DNA of 64,000 bases from Allonocardiopsis opalescens. GTDB lineage: Bacteria > Actinomycetota > Actinomycetes > Streptosporangiales > Streptosporangiaceae. A program made the translations under genes and the position numbers. The notes under the pieces were generated by a model. The model saw only the letters and a list, made by a program, of their open reading frames with translations, did no database searches and was not told where the DNA came from. The stretch is from positions 496,001 to 560,000 of the forward strand of contig NZ_PVZC01000004.1 in assembly GCF_003002095.1 (NCBI RefSeq), read 5' to 3'. Of this stretch, positions 51,183 to 59,150 are shown one piece after another; within the stretch, counting starts at the first letter, position 1; every line of letters starts with the position of its first letter.

Positions 51183-52283
51183 ATGACCGTTCTCAGCACC
51201 CGGGCGCTCAACCGCGCGACGCTCGCCCGGCAGCTGCTGCTCGAACGCGCCGACCTGCCCGTGCCGGACGCCGTCGCGCACCTGTGCGGCCTGCAGGCGC
51301 AGGAGCCGCAGGAGCCGTTCACCGGCCTCTGGTCGCGGCTGCGCGCCTTCGACCCGGCGGTGCTCTCGGAGCTGCTGCTCCGGGGGCGCGTAGTGCGCAC
51401 CCACCTGATGCGCCGCACCGTCCACCTCGTCACGGCCGAGGACGCGCTGGCCTGGCGGGCCCGCCACGACGCCATGCTGCGGCAGCGGGTGCTGGGGGTC
51501 TACCGCCGCGAGCTGGCCGGGGTCGACCTCGGCGAGCTCGCGGCGGCGGGGCGGGCGGTGATGGCCGACGGCGAGCCGCGCTCGATGCCCCAGCTGGCGC
51601 GCGAGCTGGACGGGCGCTGGCCGGAGGCGGGGCCCAGGGCGCTGGGGGAGATGCTGGTCGCCGCCCTCCTGCCGATGGCGCAGCTGCCGCCGCGCGGGCT
51701 GTGGGGGGTGCGGGCGGGGGTGCGCTACGCGCTGCTGCCGTCCTGGCTGGGCCGCGAGGTCGCCCCCCTGCCCGCCGACGCCGCCGACGCGGTCGGCCAG
51801 GCGCTGGTGCGGCGCTACCTGGCCGCGTTCGGCCCGGCCGCAACGGCCGACCTGCGGGCCTGGTGCGGCCTGGCCGGGCTCCCGGCCGCGGTCGCCGCGA
51901 TCCGCGAGGAGCTGGTGTCCTTCCGCGACGAGCGCGGCCGGGAGCTGCTCGACCTGCCCGGCGCGCCGCGCCCGGATCCCGGCACACCCGCCCCGGTGCG
52001 GTTCCTGCCCGCCTTCGACAACGCGATCCTCGGCTACCAGGACCGGAACCGCGTCATCGACGACGCCCACCGCGGCCTGTCGGTCGCCGGCGCCCGCGTC
52101 GTCCTGGTGGACGGCCGGGCCGCGGCGACCTGGACCGTGGCGGCCGGCACCGTGGCCGTGGACCCGCTGCGCGGCTTCACCCGGGCCGAGCGCGCCGCCG
52201 TCGCCGAGGAGGGGCGGGCGCTGGCGCGCTTCCTGTCCGACGGCGAACGCGAGGGGGTGCGGGTCGCCGCGTCCCCCCGGTGA
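51183..52283 (+). CDS. Winged-helix DNA-binding domain protein (HTH_42/YcaQ-like)
   Basis: 366 residues. The family start LSTRALNRATLARQLLLERADLPVPDAVAHLCGLQAQEP, the central GRVVRTHLMRRTVHLVTAEDALAW and FLPAFDNAILGYQDRNRVI near the C-terminus define the HTH_42/crosslink-repair glycosylase-like group (AlkX/YcaQ). Some members remove DNA crosslinks. The QAQEP motif expected in active glycosylases is kept. AAGGG precedes the ATG. Activity is inference. Confidence 0.8.
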   Translation: MTVLSTRALNRATLARQLLLERADLPVPDAVAHLCGLQAQEPQEPFTGLWSRLRAFDPAVLSELLLRGRVVRTHLMRRTVHLVTAEDALAWRARHDAMLRQRVLGVYRRELAGVDLGELAAAGRAVMADGEPRSMPQLARELDGRWPEAGPRALGEMLVAALLPMAQLPPRGLWGVRAGVRYALLPSWLGREVAPLPADAADAVGQALVRRYLAAFGPAATADLRAWCGLAGLPAAVAAIREELVSFRDERGRELLDLPGAPRPDPGTPAPVRFLPAFDNAILGYQDRNRVIDDAHRGLSVAGARVVLVDGRAAATWTVAAGTVAVDPLRGFTRAERAAVAEEGRALARFLSDGEREGVRVAASPR

Positions 52284-52342
52284 CCTGCGCGCCGCCCCGG
52301 GCCGGGCGGAGTCCCGGTCCGGGGCGGCGCGGCCGGGCCCTC

Positions 52343-52822
52343 TCAGCCCTCGGCCGAAGGCGCGGGCCCGGCCGGCGCGCCGGGAGGCGCCCCCGCGGTG
52401 CCTCCCAGCGGCGCGCTGTCGGAGTACCTGATCTCGTAGGTGCGCTCGGTGAACCTCCAGCCGTCGGCGGTGCGCCGGAAGCGGTCGTGGTACAGCGCGT
52501 AGTTCTGGTGGGAGGCGCCGGTGCGGAAGCGCCCCAGCTCCGCGACGTACACCCGGCCGACCGCGGTGTCGCCGTCCACCCGGATCGAGCCCGGGTGGAC
52601 GTTCTGCACGAAGAACTCCCAGTTGCCCTGGAGGCGCTCGAAGCCCGCGCGGATCGCCTCCCGGCCGGTGAACTCGATACCGGCGCCGGGGATCCGCCAG
52701 ACGCCGTCGTCGGTGAACAGCGCCGCGGCGCGCCCGTAGTCGCGGGTCATCCCCGCGTCGGTGAACTCGCCGGGCAGCGCCGCGATCTCCACGCGGTCGG
52801 CGAGGGCCTGCAGATCGTGCAT
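52343..52822 (-). CDS. SnoaL-like nuclear transport factor 2 family protein
   Basis: 159 residues. The fold is clear from LQALADRVEIAALPGEFTDAGMTRDYGRAAALFTDDGVWRIPGAGIEFTGREAIRAGFERLQ and FVQNVHPGSIRVDGDTAVGRVYVAEL. The C-terminal 25 residues are Ala/Pro/Gly-rich. ATG 52822 has GGAAGGAAG six bases upstream. It is the second gene of a DoxX-SnoaL operon that starts at the ECF41-type promoter near 53345. Confidence 0.82.
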   Translation of the reverse strand: MHDLQALADRVEIAALPGEFTDAGMTRDYGRAAALFTDDGVWRIPGAGIEFTGREAIRAGFERLQGNWEFFVQNVHPGSIRVDGDTAVGRVYVAELGRFRTGASHQNYALYHDRFRRTADGWRFTERTYEIRYSDSAPLGGTAGAPPGAPAGPAPSAEG

Positions 52823-52880
52823 CGTGTTGCTTCCTTCCATTCGGACGGATCCCGTTCGGGCGGCCCGCGGCCGCGCCGGC

Positions 52881-53261
52881 TCAGCCGGTGAACGGTTCGA
52901 GGGCGAAGCGGCCCCAGACGACGAAGGCGGCCAGGGCGAGCAGGACCGCGCTCACCGCGACCCCCTGGTACTCGCGGCGGCGCAGGTGCACGGCGATCGC
53001 GCCGGTCATCAGCAGCACCAGGCCCAGGGCGGCCACCGGCACCAGGCCGGGCGCGATGCCGAGCGCCGCGGGCAGCACCAGGCCGGCCGCGGCCAGCAGC
53101 TCCAGGACGCCGATGGCCCTGACGGTGCCGCCGCCGGCGTCCTGCACCCATGCGAAGCCCCAGGCGGCCAGCCGCTCCCTGGACCGGGCCAGCTTCGCGG
53201 CGCCGCTGGCCAGGTAGAGGACGGCCAGCAGGCCGGCCGTGATCCACAGTGCGAGGTTCAC
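52881..53261 (-). CDS. DoxX-family membrane protein
   Basis: 126 residues with four transmembrane helices. WITAGLLAVLYLASGAAKLARSRERLAAWGFAW and VRAIGVLELLAAAGLVLPAALG are DoxX-like sequences. GTG 53261 has GGGGAGG upstream. DoxX relatives next to ECF41 sigma factors are typical targets of that sigma factor. Its promoter mirrors that of the sigma gene. Confidence 0.8.
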   Translation of the reverse strand: MNLALWITAGLLAVLYLASGAAKLARSRERLAAWGFAWVQDAGGGTVRAIGVLELLAAAGLVLPAALGIAPGLVPVAALGLVLLMTGAIAVHLRRREYQGVAVSAVLLALAAFVVWGRFALEPFTG

Positions 53262-53344
53262 CGGGGGCCTCCCCGGGCGGAACGAACGGTCATGATGGCG
53301 CTGGGACTCCTGTCGGCTGGGCGGTGCGTCGTCTCAGGCGGTAC

Positions 53345-53408
53345 GACGACGCAGCCCGCCCGGATGTGACGCGGGCGCAGGCGTCACATTCCGGGGCGCC
53401 GTCTCGTC
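53345..53408. promoter_or_regulatory. Mirror-image pair of ECF41-type promoters
   Basis: ATGTGACGC (53364-53372) and GCGTCACAT (53381-53389) are a perfect inverted repeat. Rightward, CGTCACA (53382-53388), 16 bp and CGTC (53405-53408) fit the ECF41 consensus TGTCACA-N16-CGTC. Leftward, CGTCACA (53371-53365), 16 bp and CGTC (53348-53345) fit it equally. One drives the sigma gene, the other the DoxX-SnoaL operon. Confidence 0.8.
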
Positions 53409-53452
53409 GGACTCCATGAGGGCGGCAGCGACCGAGGGAGGCCGGTGACACC

Positions 53453-54388
53453 ATGACGACCCCGCCGGAGCCGGAGGAGTCCCGGTCCGATCCCGGGCTG
53501 AGCGCGATCATGGGCGAGCGGCGCCGGCTGATCAATCTCGCCTACCGGCTCCTGGGGTCGCTGACCGAGGCCGAGGACGCCGTCCAGGAGACCTACGCCC
53601 GCTGGTACGCCATGTCCGGGCCGCGGCGCGAGGCCGTCCGCTCGCCCGGTGCCTGGCTGACGACGGTGGCCGGCCGGATCTGCCTGGACCTGCTGGGCTC
53701 GGCGCGGGTCAGGCGGGAGAACTACGTGGGGGAGTGGATCCCCGAGCCGCTGCCCGACCGCTCGGAGTGGATCGGCGGCCGGCCGGGCGGCGCCGCTGCC
53801 GACCCGGCCGACCGGGTCACCCTCGACGAGTCGGTCGGCATGGCCTTCCTCGTCGTGCTCGACGCGATGACCCCGGCCGAACGCGTCGCCTTCGTCCTGC
53901 ACGACGTGTTCGGCTACCCCTTCGCCGAGGTGGCCGGGATCGTCGGCCGGACCCCGGCGGCCTGCCGCAAACTGGCCTCCTCGGCCCGCCGCCGTATCCG
54001 CGGCTCGCGGGGCGCCGCGACGCCGCCGGACCGGCGCGCCGGCGTCGTCGGCGACTTCAAGCGGGCCTGGGAGGCCAAGGACATCGACGCCCTCATCGGC
54101 CTGCTGGACCCCGGGGCCACGGCGGTCGGCGACGGCGGCGGCCTCGCCACCGCCGCGCTGGAGCCGGTCGTGGGCGCCGAGCCGATCGCCCGCAAGCTCG
54201 TCGACCTGGTCGGCCAGGCCCCCGACGCGGTGATCCTGGAGCGGAGGGTCAACGGCCAGCCCGGCCTGGTCATCCGGTTGGACGGGACCACCGCGGCGGT
54301 GCTGGCCTTCGATGTCGCCGGCGGCCGGGTCACCCGCATCTGGGCGGTGCGCAACCCCGAGAAGCTGCGCCCGTGGACGGCGGACTGA
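53453..54388 (+). CDS. sigJ: ECF41 sigma factor (SigJ-like) with SnoaL-like C-terminal domain
   Basis: 311 residues. Sigma region 2 (INLAYRLLGSLTEAEDAVQETYARWYAM) and region 4 (VAFVLHDVFGYPFAEVAGIVGRTPAACRKLASSARRRI) are followed by a SnoaL-like extension. ECF41 marks are YVGEWIPEP (residues 91-99), the GDGGG turn near residue 225 and the final NPEKL. In ECF41 proteins the C-terminal domain controls sigma activity directly instead of an anti-sigma factor. It is transcribed from the rightward half of the symmetric promoter. Confidence 0.9.
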   Translation: MTTPPEPEESRSDPGLSAIMGERRRLINLAYRLLGSLTEAEDAVQETYARWYAMSGPRREAVRSPGAWLTTVAGRICLDLLGSARVRRENYVGEWIPEPLPDRSEWIGGRPGGAAADPADRVTLDESVGMAFLVVLDAMTPAERVAFVLHDVFGYPFAEVAGIVGRTPAACRKLASSARRRIRGSRGAATPPDRRAGVVGDFKRAWEAKDIDALIGLLDPGATAVGDGGGLATAALEPVVGAEPIARKLVDLVGQAPDAVILERRVNGQPGLVIRLDGTTAAVLAFDVAGGRVTRIWAVRNPEKLRPWTAD

Positions 54389-54404
54389 CACGGCGCGATC
54401 CCGG

Positions 54405-55298
54405 TCACGCGCGGGCGCGCTGGGTGACCGCGATGCAGGCGAGCACGACCGCGGCGGTGACCGGGGCGAGGGCGGACAGCTGCTCCCCCATGAGCAGCAC
54501 CGACCACACCAGGGTGATCAGCGGCTGGGCGAGCTGGATCTGGCTCGCCTTGGGCACCCCGATGGCGGCCATGCCGCGGTACCACACGACGAAGGCGCCG
54601 AACTGGGAGACGGCGGCGACGTAGGCCATGCCGATGACCGCCTTGGTGGTCAACTGCACCGGCTCCCAGGGGAGAGCGGCGGCGGTGACCAGGGCGGACA
54701 CCGGAAGGGCGGCGACGACGCCCCAGGCGATGACCTGCCAGCCCGGCATGTGGGAGGCGAGCCGGCCGCCCTGGGCGTAGCCGGCGGCGCACACCACCAC
54801 GGAGGCGAACAGGTAGGCGTCGTCCAAGCTGGGCAGCCCGCCGCCGCGGTGGAGGGTGAAGGCGACCACGGCGGCCGCGCCGACGCAGGCGGCGGTCCAG
54901 AAGGTGCGCGAGGGGCGCCGGCCGGTCAGCGCGGCCGAGATGGCGGCGGTTGCCAGCGGCAGCAGGCCGATGACGACGGCCGAGTGCGCGGTGGAGGAGG
55001 TCTGCAGGGCCAGTGTGGTGAGCAGCGGATTGCCGATGACGCAGCCGCCCGCCACGGTGAGCAGGGCCGGCCAGTGCCGCCGCTCGGGTACCGGCACCCG
55101 CGCCGCGAGCAGGCAGCCGGCGGCGAGCAGCCCGGCCAGCAGCCCCCGCACACCGGTGGCCGTCCACGGGCCGAAGCCGTCGAGGGCCCACACGGTGCCC
55201 GGGAAGCTGAAGGAGAAGGAGACGACGCCGAGGACGGCCATCAGGGTGCCGCCGACCGCTACCGCCGAGGACCGGGTAGCGCTATCTTGTGCTGTCAT
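54405..55298 (-). CDS. EamA/DMT-family transporter
   Basis: 297 residues with ten transmembrane helices in two EamA repeats. LGVVSFSFSFPGTVWALDGFGPWTATGVRGLLAG opens the first and a similar AYVAAVSQFGAFVVWYRGMAAIGVPKASQIQLAQPLITLVWSVLLMGE closes the second. It exports or imports small metabolites. Its ATG (55298-55296) overlaps the ATG of the divergent MocR gene by two bases; TACCGT at 55309-55304 implies a leaderless mRNA. It is the likely target of MocR. Confidence 0.85.
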   Translation of the reverse strand: MTAQDSATRSSAVAVGGTLMAVLGVVSFSFSFPGTVWALDGFGPWTATGVRGLLAGLLAAGCLLAARVPVPERRHWPALLTVAGGCVIGNPLLTTLALQTSSTAHSAVVIGLLPLATAAISAALTGRRPSRTFWTAACVGAAAVVAFTLHRGGGLPSLDDAYLFASVVVCAAGYAQGGRLASHMPGWQVIAWGVVAALPVSALVTAAALPWEPVQLTTKAVIGMAYVAAVSQFGAFVVWYRGMAAIGVPKASQIQLAQPLITLVWSVLLMGEQLSALAPVTAAVVLACIAVTQRARA

Positions 55299-55309
55299 GA
55301 ACGACGGTA
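55283..55309. promoter_or_regulatory. Overlapping divergent start codons with leaderless promoters
   Basis: CATG at 55296-55299 contains the ATG of both divergent genes. TATCTT (55283-55288) is the -10 for the rightward gene and TACCGT (55309-55304) for the leftward gene, each 5-8 bp from its start. The promoter of each gene therefore lies within the coding sequence of the other. Shared GNTR-type binding should be within this stretch. Confidence 0.65.
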
Positions 55310-56748
55310 GCAGTGTCGCGCATCTGGTCGCGAGCCTGCGCAGGGAGCTTGACCGCTACTCGGATGGCGAGAAGCTGCCGTCCAGTCGGGAGCTGGTGGC
55401 GCGCTACCAGGTCGGTCCGGTCACGGTCTCCCGGGCGATCGCCTCCCTCGCCGCCGAAGGGCTGGTCACCTCCCGTCCCGGCGCGGGCGTGTTCAAGGCG
55501 GCCGTCCGCCGCGCCTCCGACGGCGCCCGCGACGTCTCCTGGCAGGAGGTGGCGCTGAGCGCCGATGCACCGCTGGGCAGCCTCGGCGCGGGCGCCGCCG
55601 GTGTCGTGGCCACCCTCGCCGCCCCGCCGCCCGAGGTCATCGACCTCAACGGCGGCTACTCGCACGCGGTGCTCCAACCGGAGCGCGCCCTGGCCGCCGC
55701 CCTGGCCCGCGCCGGGCGGCGGCCGGGCACCTGGTCCCGCCCGCCGGTGGAGGGCCTGGCCGAGCTGCGCGACTGGTTCGCCCGCGACATCTGCGGCCCC
55801 GGCGGCCTTCTGGACGGCGCCAATGTGCTGATCACCGCCGGGGGCCAGAGCGCGCTCACCACCGCGCTGCGGGCGCTGGCCGCTCCCGGGTCCCCCGTCC
55901 TGGTGGAGTCGCCGACCTATCCCGGCATGCTCGCCGTCGCCCGCGCCGCCGGGCTGCGGCCCGTCCCGGTCCCGGTGGACGCCGACGGCGTCCGCACCGA
56001 CCTGCTGGCGGACGCCTTCGGCGCCACCCGGGCCCGGGTATTCGTCTGCCAGCCGCTGTTCCACAACCCCACCGGCGCGGTGCTCTCCCAGCAGCGGCGC
56101 ACCGCCGTGCTCGACACCGCCCGGGCGGCCGGCGCCTTCGTCGTGGAGGACGACTTCGCCCGCCGCCTCGCGCACGCCGACGCCGCGCCCTCACCGCCCC
56201 CGCTGGCCGCCGCCGACCCGGACGGGGTGGTCGTGCACGTGCGCTCGCTGACCAAGGCGGTCGCGCCGAGCCTGCGCATCGGCGCGCTGGCCGCCCGCGG
56301 CCCGGTCCTGGAGCGGCTGCGGGCGGTGCAGGTGGTCGACAGCCTCTTCGTCCCCCGCCCGCTGCAGGAGACCGCCCTGGAGCTGGTCGGCTCCCCGGCC
56401 TGGGCCGGCCACCTGCGGGCGCTCGCCGGCGCCCTGCGCGAGCGCCGGACCGCGCTGCTGGCCGCGCTGGGCGGCGCGCTGCCCGGGCTGCTGCCGCACC
56501 GCCCGCCCCAGGGCGGCTACCACCTGTGGCTCCGGCTGCCCGACGGCACCGACGAGTCCGCCGTCGCCGCGGCCGCGCTGCGCCGCGGCGTGGCGGTCAC
56601 CGCGGGCGCCCCCTACTTCCCCGCCGAGCCGTCGGCCCCCCACCTGCGGCTGAGCTATGCCGGTACCCCCGGCACCGCGCAGCTGGCCGAAGGGGTGCGC
56701 CGCCTGGCCCAGGCCGTGCGCGACGCCGAGACCGCGGCGGAGCGGTGA
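55297..56748 (+). CDS. MocR/PdxR-type regulator (GntR HTH fused to aminotransferase)
   Basis: 483 residues. The GntR winged helix (residues about 8-68, EKLPSSRELVARYQVGPVTVSRAIASLAAEGLV) is followed by a fold-type-I aminotransferase domain with NVLITAGGQSALTTALRALA, SPTYPGMLAVARAAGL, FHNPTGAVLS and the PLP lysine in SLTKAVAPSLRIG. Such proteins sense PLP or an amine and switch one adjacent gene, here the EamA transporter. It ends one base from the convergent hydrolase stop. Confidence 0.87.
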   Translation: MNDGSSVAHLVASLRRELDRYSDGEKLPSSRELVARYQVGPVTVSRAIASLAAEGLVTSRPGAGVFKAAVRRASDGARDVSWQEVALSADAPLGSLGAGAAGVVATLAAPPPEVIDLNGGYSHAVLQPERALAAALARAGRRPGTWSRPPVEGLAELRDWFARDICGPGGLLDGANVLITAGGQSALTTALRALAAPGSPVLVESPTYPGMLAVARAAGLRPVPVPVDADGVRTDLLADAFGATRARVFVCQPLFHNPTGAVLSQQRRTAVLDTARAAGAFVVEDDFARRLAHADAAPSPPPLAAADPDGVVVHVRSLTKAVAPSLRIGALAARGPVLERLRAVQVVDSLFVPRPLQETALELVGSPAWAGHLRALAGALRERRTALLAALGGALPGLLPHRPPQGGYHLWLRLPDGTDESAVAAAALRRGVAVTAGAPYFPAEPSAPHLRLSYAGTPGTAQLAEGVRRLAQAVRDAETAAER

Positions 56749-56749
56749 C

Positions 56750-57907
56750 TCACCCGCTCCACACCCCGCCGGCGCCGAAGACCAGTTCGGCGAAGCGCTC
56801 GCCGATGCGGCGGTGGCCGGCCGGGTCGGGGTGGGCCCCGTCGGGCAGCGGCAGTTCGGCGAAGTCGGCCTCCCCGTACAGCGAGCGGCCGTCCAGGTAG
56901 GTGATGTTCGGGTCGTCGGCCGCCCGGTGCGTGGTGACGCGGGCCAGCTCCGCGCGGATGACGGTGAGCGTCAGCCGCCCGGTGGCCGCGTCGGCTGGGT
57001 CGCCGGTGGCGCGGAAGCGCAGTCCCGGGCTGTCGGGGTCGACGGCGAGGGGGCCGGGGGTGTGCTCCTGGACGGGGCACAGGACCGGCGAGACGACCAG
57101 CAGCGGCGTGTCGGGGTGCCCGTCGCGGATCGTGTCGAGGAAGCCGTGGACCGCGGTGGTGAAGCCGCGGACCCGCATCAGGTCGGCATTGGCCAGGTTG
57201 ATGCCGATCTTGAGGCTGATCAGGTCCGCGGGCGTGTCGCGGATGGCGCGGGCGGTGAACGGGTCCAGCAGCGCGTTCCCGCTGAAGCCGAGGTTGACCA
57301 GCTCGACGCCGCCCCGGGCGGCGGCCAGCGCGGGCCAGGTCTGCGTCGGGCTCGCGGCGGTGGAGCCGTGGCTGATGGAGCTGCCGTGGTGCAGCCACAC
57401 CCGCCGGCCGCGGTCGGGCACGGGTTCGGCGGGGGCGTCGGTGCGCAGCGCGATCAGCTCGGTGGTCTCGGTCTGCGGCAGCCACACCTCCACGTCCTTC
57501 GCCTCCGCCGGCAGGCCGGTGAAGGCGACGGTGCCGGGCGGGCCCGGCCGGACGGTCGAGGACTGGTCGGCCATGTCGATGAGCTCCAGCCGGCCCTCGG
57601 GCGCACTGGCCTGGCCGGTCAGCCGGCCGTCGACGAGGAGGTCGTAGACGCCGTCGGGCTGCCGCGGGCCGCCCCGGTAGGCGCGCTTGGTGGCGAGGAC
57701 GTCCAGTTCGACGGCGGTGGCGCGGGTGCGGAAGGCCAGCCGCACGCCCGACGGCTGGGACTCGACCCTGGCCAGGTAGGCGTCCGGGAAGAGCCGGCGC
57801 GCCCGGGCGGGCAGCCGGTGCGGCAGCACACCGTGCGCGGTGCGCTCCAGTTCGAGTGCGCCGCGCAGGACGCGCGTGTCGATGGGCGTGGTGGTCCAGT
57901 GGGTCAT
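56750..57907 (-). CDS. SGNH/GDSL-family hydrolase
   Basis: 385 residues. An N-terminal beta-rich domain (to about 165) is joined to an SGNH domain with the nucleophile motif VWLHHGSSISHG, block with LVNLGFSGNALLDPF, the Asn-type block LISLKIGINLANADL and the catalytic DGAHPDPAGHRR. It is an esterase or deacetylase; two-domain members act on acylated carbohydrates. ATG 57907 overlaps the TetR stop as ATGA, so it is the second gene of a TetR-SGNH operon. Confidence 0.83.
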   Translation of the reverse strand: MTHWTTTPIDTRVLRGALELERTAHGVLPHRLPARARRLFPDAYLARVESQPSGVRLAFRTRATAVELDVLATKRAYRGGPRQPDGVYDLLVDGRLTGQASAPEGRLELIDMADQSSTVRPGPPGTVAFTGLPAEAKDVEVWLPQTETTELIALRTDAPAEPVPDRGRRVWLHHGSSISHGSTAASPTQTWPALAAARGGVELVNLGFSGNALLDPFTARAIRDTPADLISLKIGINLANADLMRVRGFTTAVHGFLDTIRDGHPDTPLLVVSPVLCPVQEHTPGPLAVDPDSPGLRFRATGDPADAATGRLTLTVIRAELARVTTHRAADDPNITYLDGRSLYGEADFAELPLPDGAHPDPAGHRRIGERFAELVFGAGGVWSG

Positions 57908-58479
57908 GCGGTCCTCGCCGGGTGCTTGCGCAGCGCGAAGTCGAGGGTGTCCAGGACCCAGGCCCAGGAGGCGTCGGCCTCGCGCGGCGTGTGGCGGAAG
58001 GAGCCGGACAGCTCCAGGCTCACGAAGCCGTGGAAGGCGCCGCCCAGGAAGCGCACCGCGTCGGTCTGGTCGGGTTCGGGCAGGTCGTAGCCGCGCAGGA
58101 TCGCGCGGGTCATCTCTGAGTGCCGGGGGCCCGCGCTGGCCGCGGCCGTCTGCGGATCGAGCTCGTACCGGGAGGCGGCGTAGCGGCCCGGGTGCTGTTT
58201 GGCGTAGCCGCGGTAGGCGTCGGCGAAGGCCACCAGCGCGTCCCGGCCCGCGCGCCCGGCCAGGGCGGCGGCCGCCCGGTCGGCCAGCTCCTCCAGGGCC
58301 AGCAGCGCCACCCGCGCCTTCAGCTCCCGGGCGTTCTCGATGTGCGCGTACAGGCTCGGGTCCTTGACGCCGAGGCGGCGGGCGACCGCCGAGACGGTCA
58401 GCCGGTCGAAGCCGATCTCGTCGGCCAGCTCCGCCGCCGCCAGGGTCAGCCGCTCGCCTGCGCCGCCCGCGCGTGCCAT
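57904..58479 (-). CDS. TetR-family regulator
   Basis: 191 residues. GERLTLAAAELADEIGFDRLTVSAVARRLGVKDPSLYAHIENARELK is the HTH, followed by a WHG-type effector domain (AFADAYRGYAKQHPGRYAAS...RFLGGAFHGFVSLEL). ATG 58479 has GGAGG five bases upstream; the in-frame start 45 codons earlier would cross the operator. It co-transcribes with the SGNH hydrolase, and a 15-bp palindrome upstream is its likely operator. Confidence 0.87.
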   Translation of the reverse strand: MARAGGAGERLTLAAAELADEIGFDRLTVSAVARRLGVKDPSLYAHIENARELKARVALLALEELADRAAAALAGRAGRDALVAFADAYRGYAKQHPGRYAASRYELDPQTAAASAGPRHSEMTRAILRGYDLPEPDQTDAVRFLGGAFHGFVSLELSGSFRHTPREADASWAWVLDTLDFALRKHPARTA

Positions 58480-58515
58480 GGGGCCTCCAGTCCGTCTAAG
58501 CGAATAAATGATTTG

Positions 58516-58542
58516 CCTAATTATATTAGGACGGATTAGCCT
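58516..58542. promoter_or_regulatory. Palindromic operator between TetR and FBP-domain genes
   Basis: CCTAAT-N3-ATTAGG (58516-58530) is perfect. It contains a consensus TATAAT -10 for the TetR gene (58525-58520) and overlaps the TTGCCT -35 of the rightward gene, whose TAGCCT -10 is at 58537-58542. A repressor here would close both promoters. Confidence 0.7.
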
Positions 58543-58549
58543 CGTCGAC

Positions 58550-59050
58550 ATGAGACCGATCACCGAGAGCGACATCCGCGGGTCGTTCGTGAACTGCTCA
58601 AAGGGGGAGGCCAAGCGGCTGAGCCTCCCCGGCGACCTGGGCGAACCGCCCTGGGCCGACCTCGACTTCCTCGGCTGGCGCGATCCCGGCGCCCCCGACC
58701 GCGGCTACCTGGTGGCCGAGCGCGACGGCGGCGAACTGGTCGGGATCGCGCTCCGGGCCACCCGCAGCGGTTCGCGCGCCTTCACCGCGCGCAGCATGTG
58801 CTCGCTCTGCCTCACCACCCACACCAGCGGCGGCGTGGCGCTGATGACCGCCCGCCGCGCCGGCGACGCCGGGCGGCAGGGCAACTCGGTCGGCCAGTAC
58901 CTGTGCACCGACCTGGCCTGCTCGCTGTACACCCGGGGCCGCAGGCAGCCGTCCGCCGGCCGGGACTACGAGGAGACCCTGTCCGTGGACGACAGGATCC
59001 TCCGCACCCGGGGCAATCTGGCCGCCTTCGTCGACCGGGTGCTCGCCTAG
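58550..59050 (+). CDS. FBP-domain (EF-G-binding-like) zinc-finger protein
   Basis: 166 residues. The central CSLCLTTH and the later YLCTDLACSLYTR give four cysteines in a treble-clef arrangement, like the C-terminal domain of the EF-G-binding protein FusB. In FusB proteins it helps release EF-G trapped by fusidic acid; solitary domains like this in actinomycetes are unproven. A TAGCCT box at 58537-58542 gives a leaderless start at ATG 58550. It is divergent from a TetR gene. Confidence 0.75.
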   Translation: MRPITESDIRGSFVNCSKGEAKRLSLPGDLGEPPWADLDFLGWRDPGAPDRGYLVAERDGGELVGIALRATRSGSRAFTARSMCSLCLTTHTSGGVALMTARRAGDAGRQGNSVGQYLCTDLACSLYTRGRRQPSAGRDYEETLSVDDRILRTRGNLAAFVDRVLA

Positions 59051-59057
59051 CGCCGCC

Positions 59058-59134
59058 GGGTACGGCACGCGCCGTACCCGAGTTGGCGTCGACCGGCGGC
59101 ACCGAGCACGATGGGGCGGTACGACGGGTACCGC
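59058..59134. promoter_or_regulatory. Two related palindromes, operator or terminator
   Basis: GGGTACGGC-N4-GCCGTACCC (59058-59079) lies 8 bp after the FBP-domain stop. GCGGTAC-N5-GTACCGC (59116-59134) lies 17 bp before the next TetR ATG. Both centre on GGTAC/GTACC half sites. The shared core favours operators of that TetR protein; the first can double as a terminator. Confidence 0.55.
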
Positions 59135-59150
59135 ACGCGGGAACGGGGCC

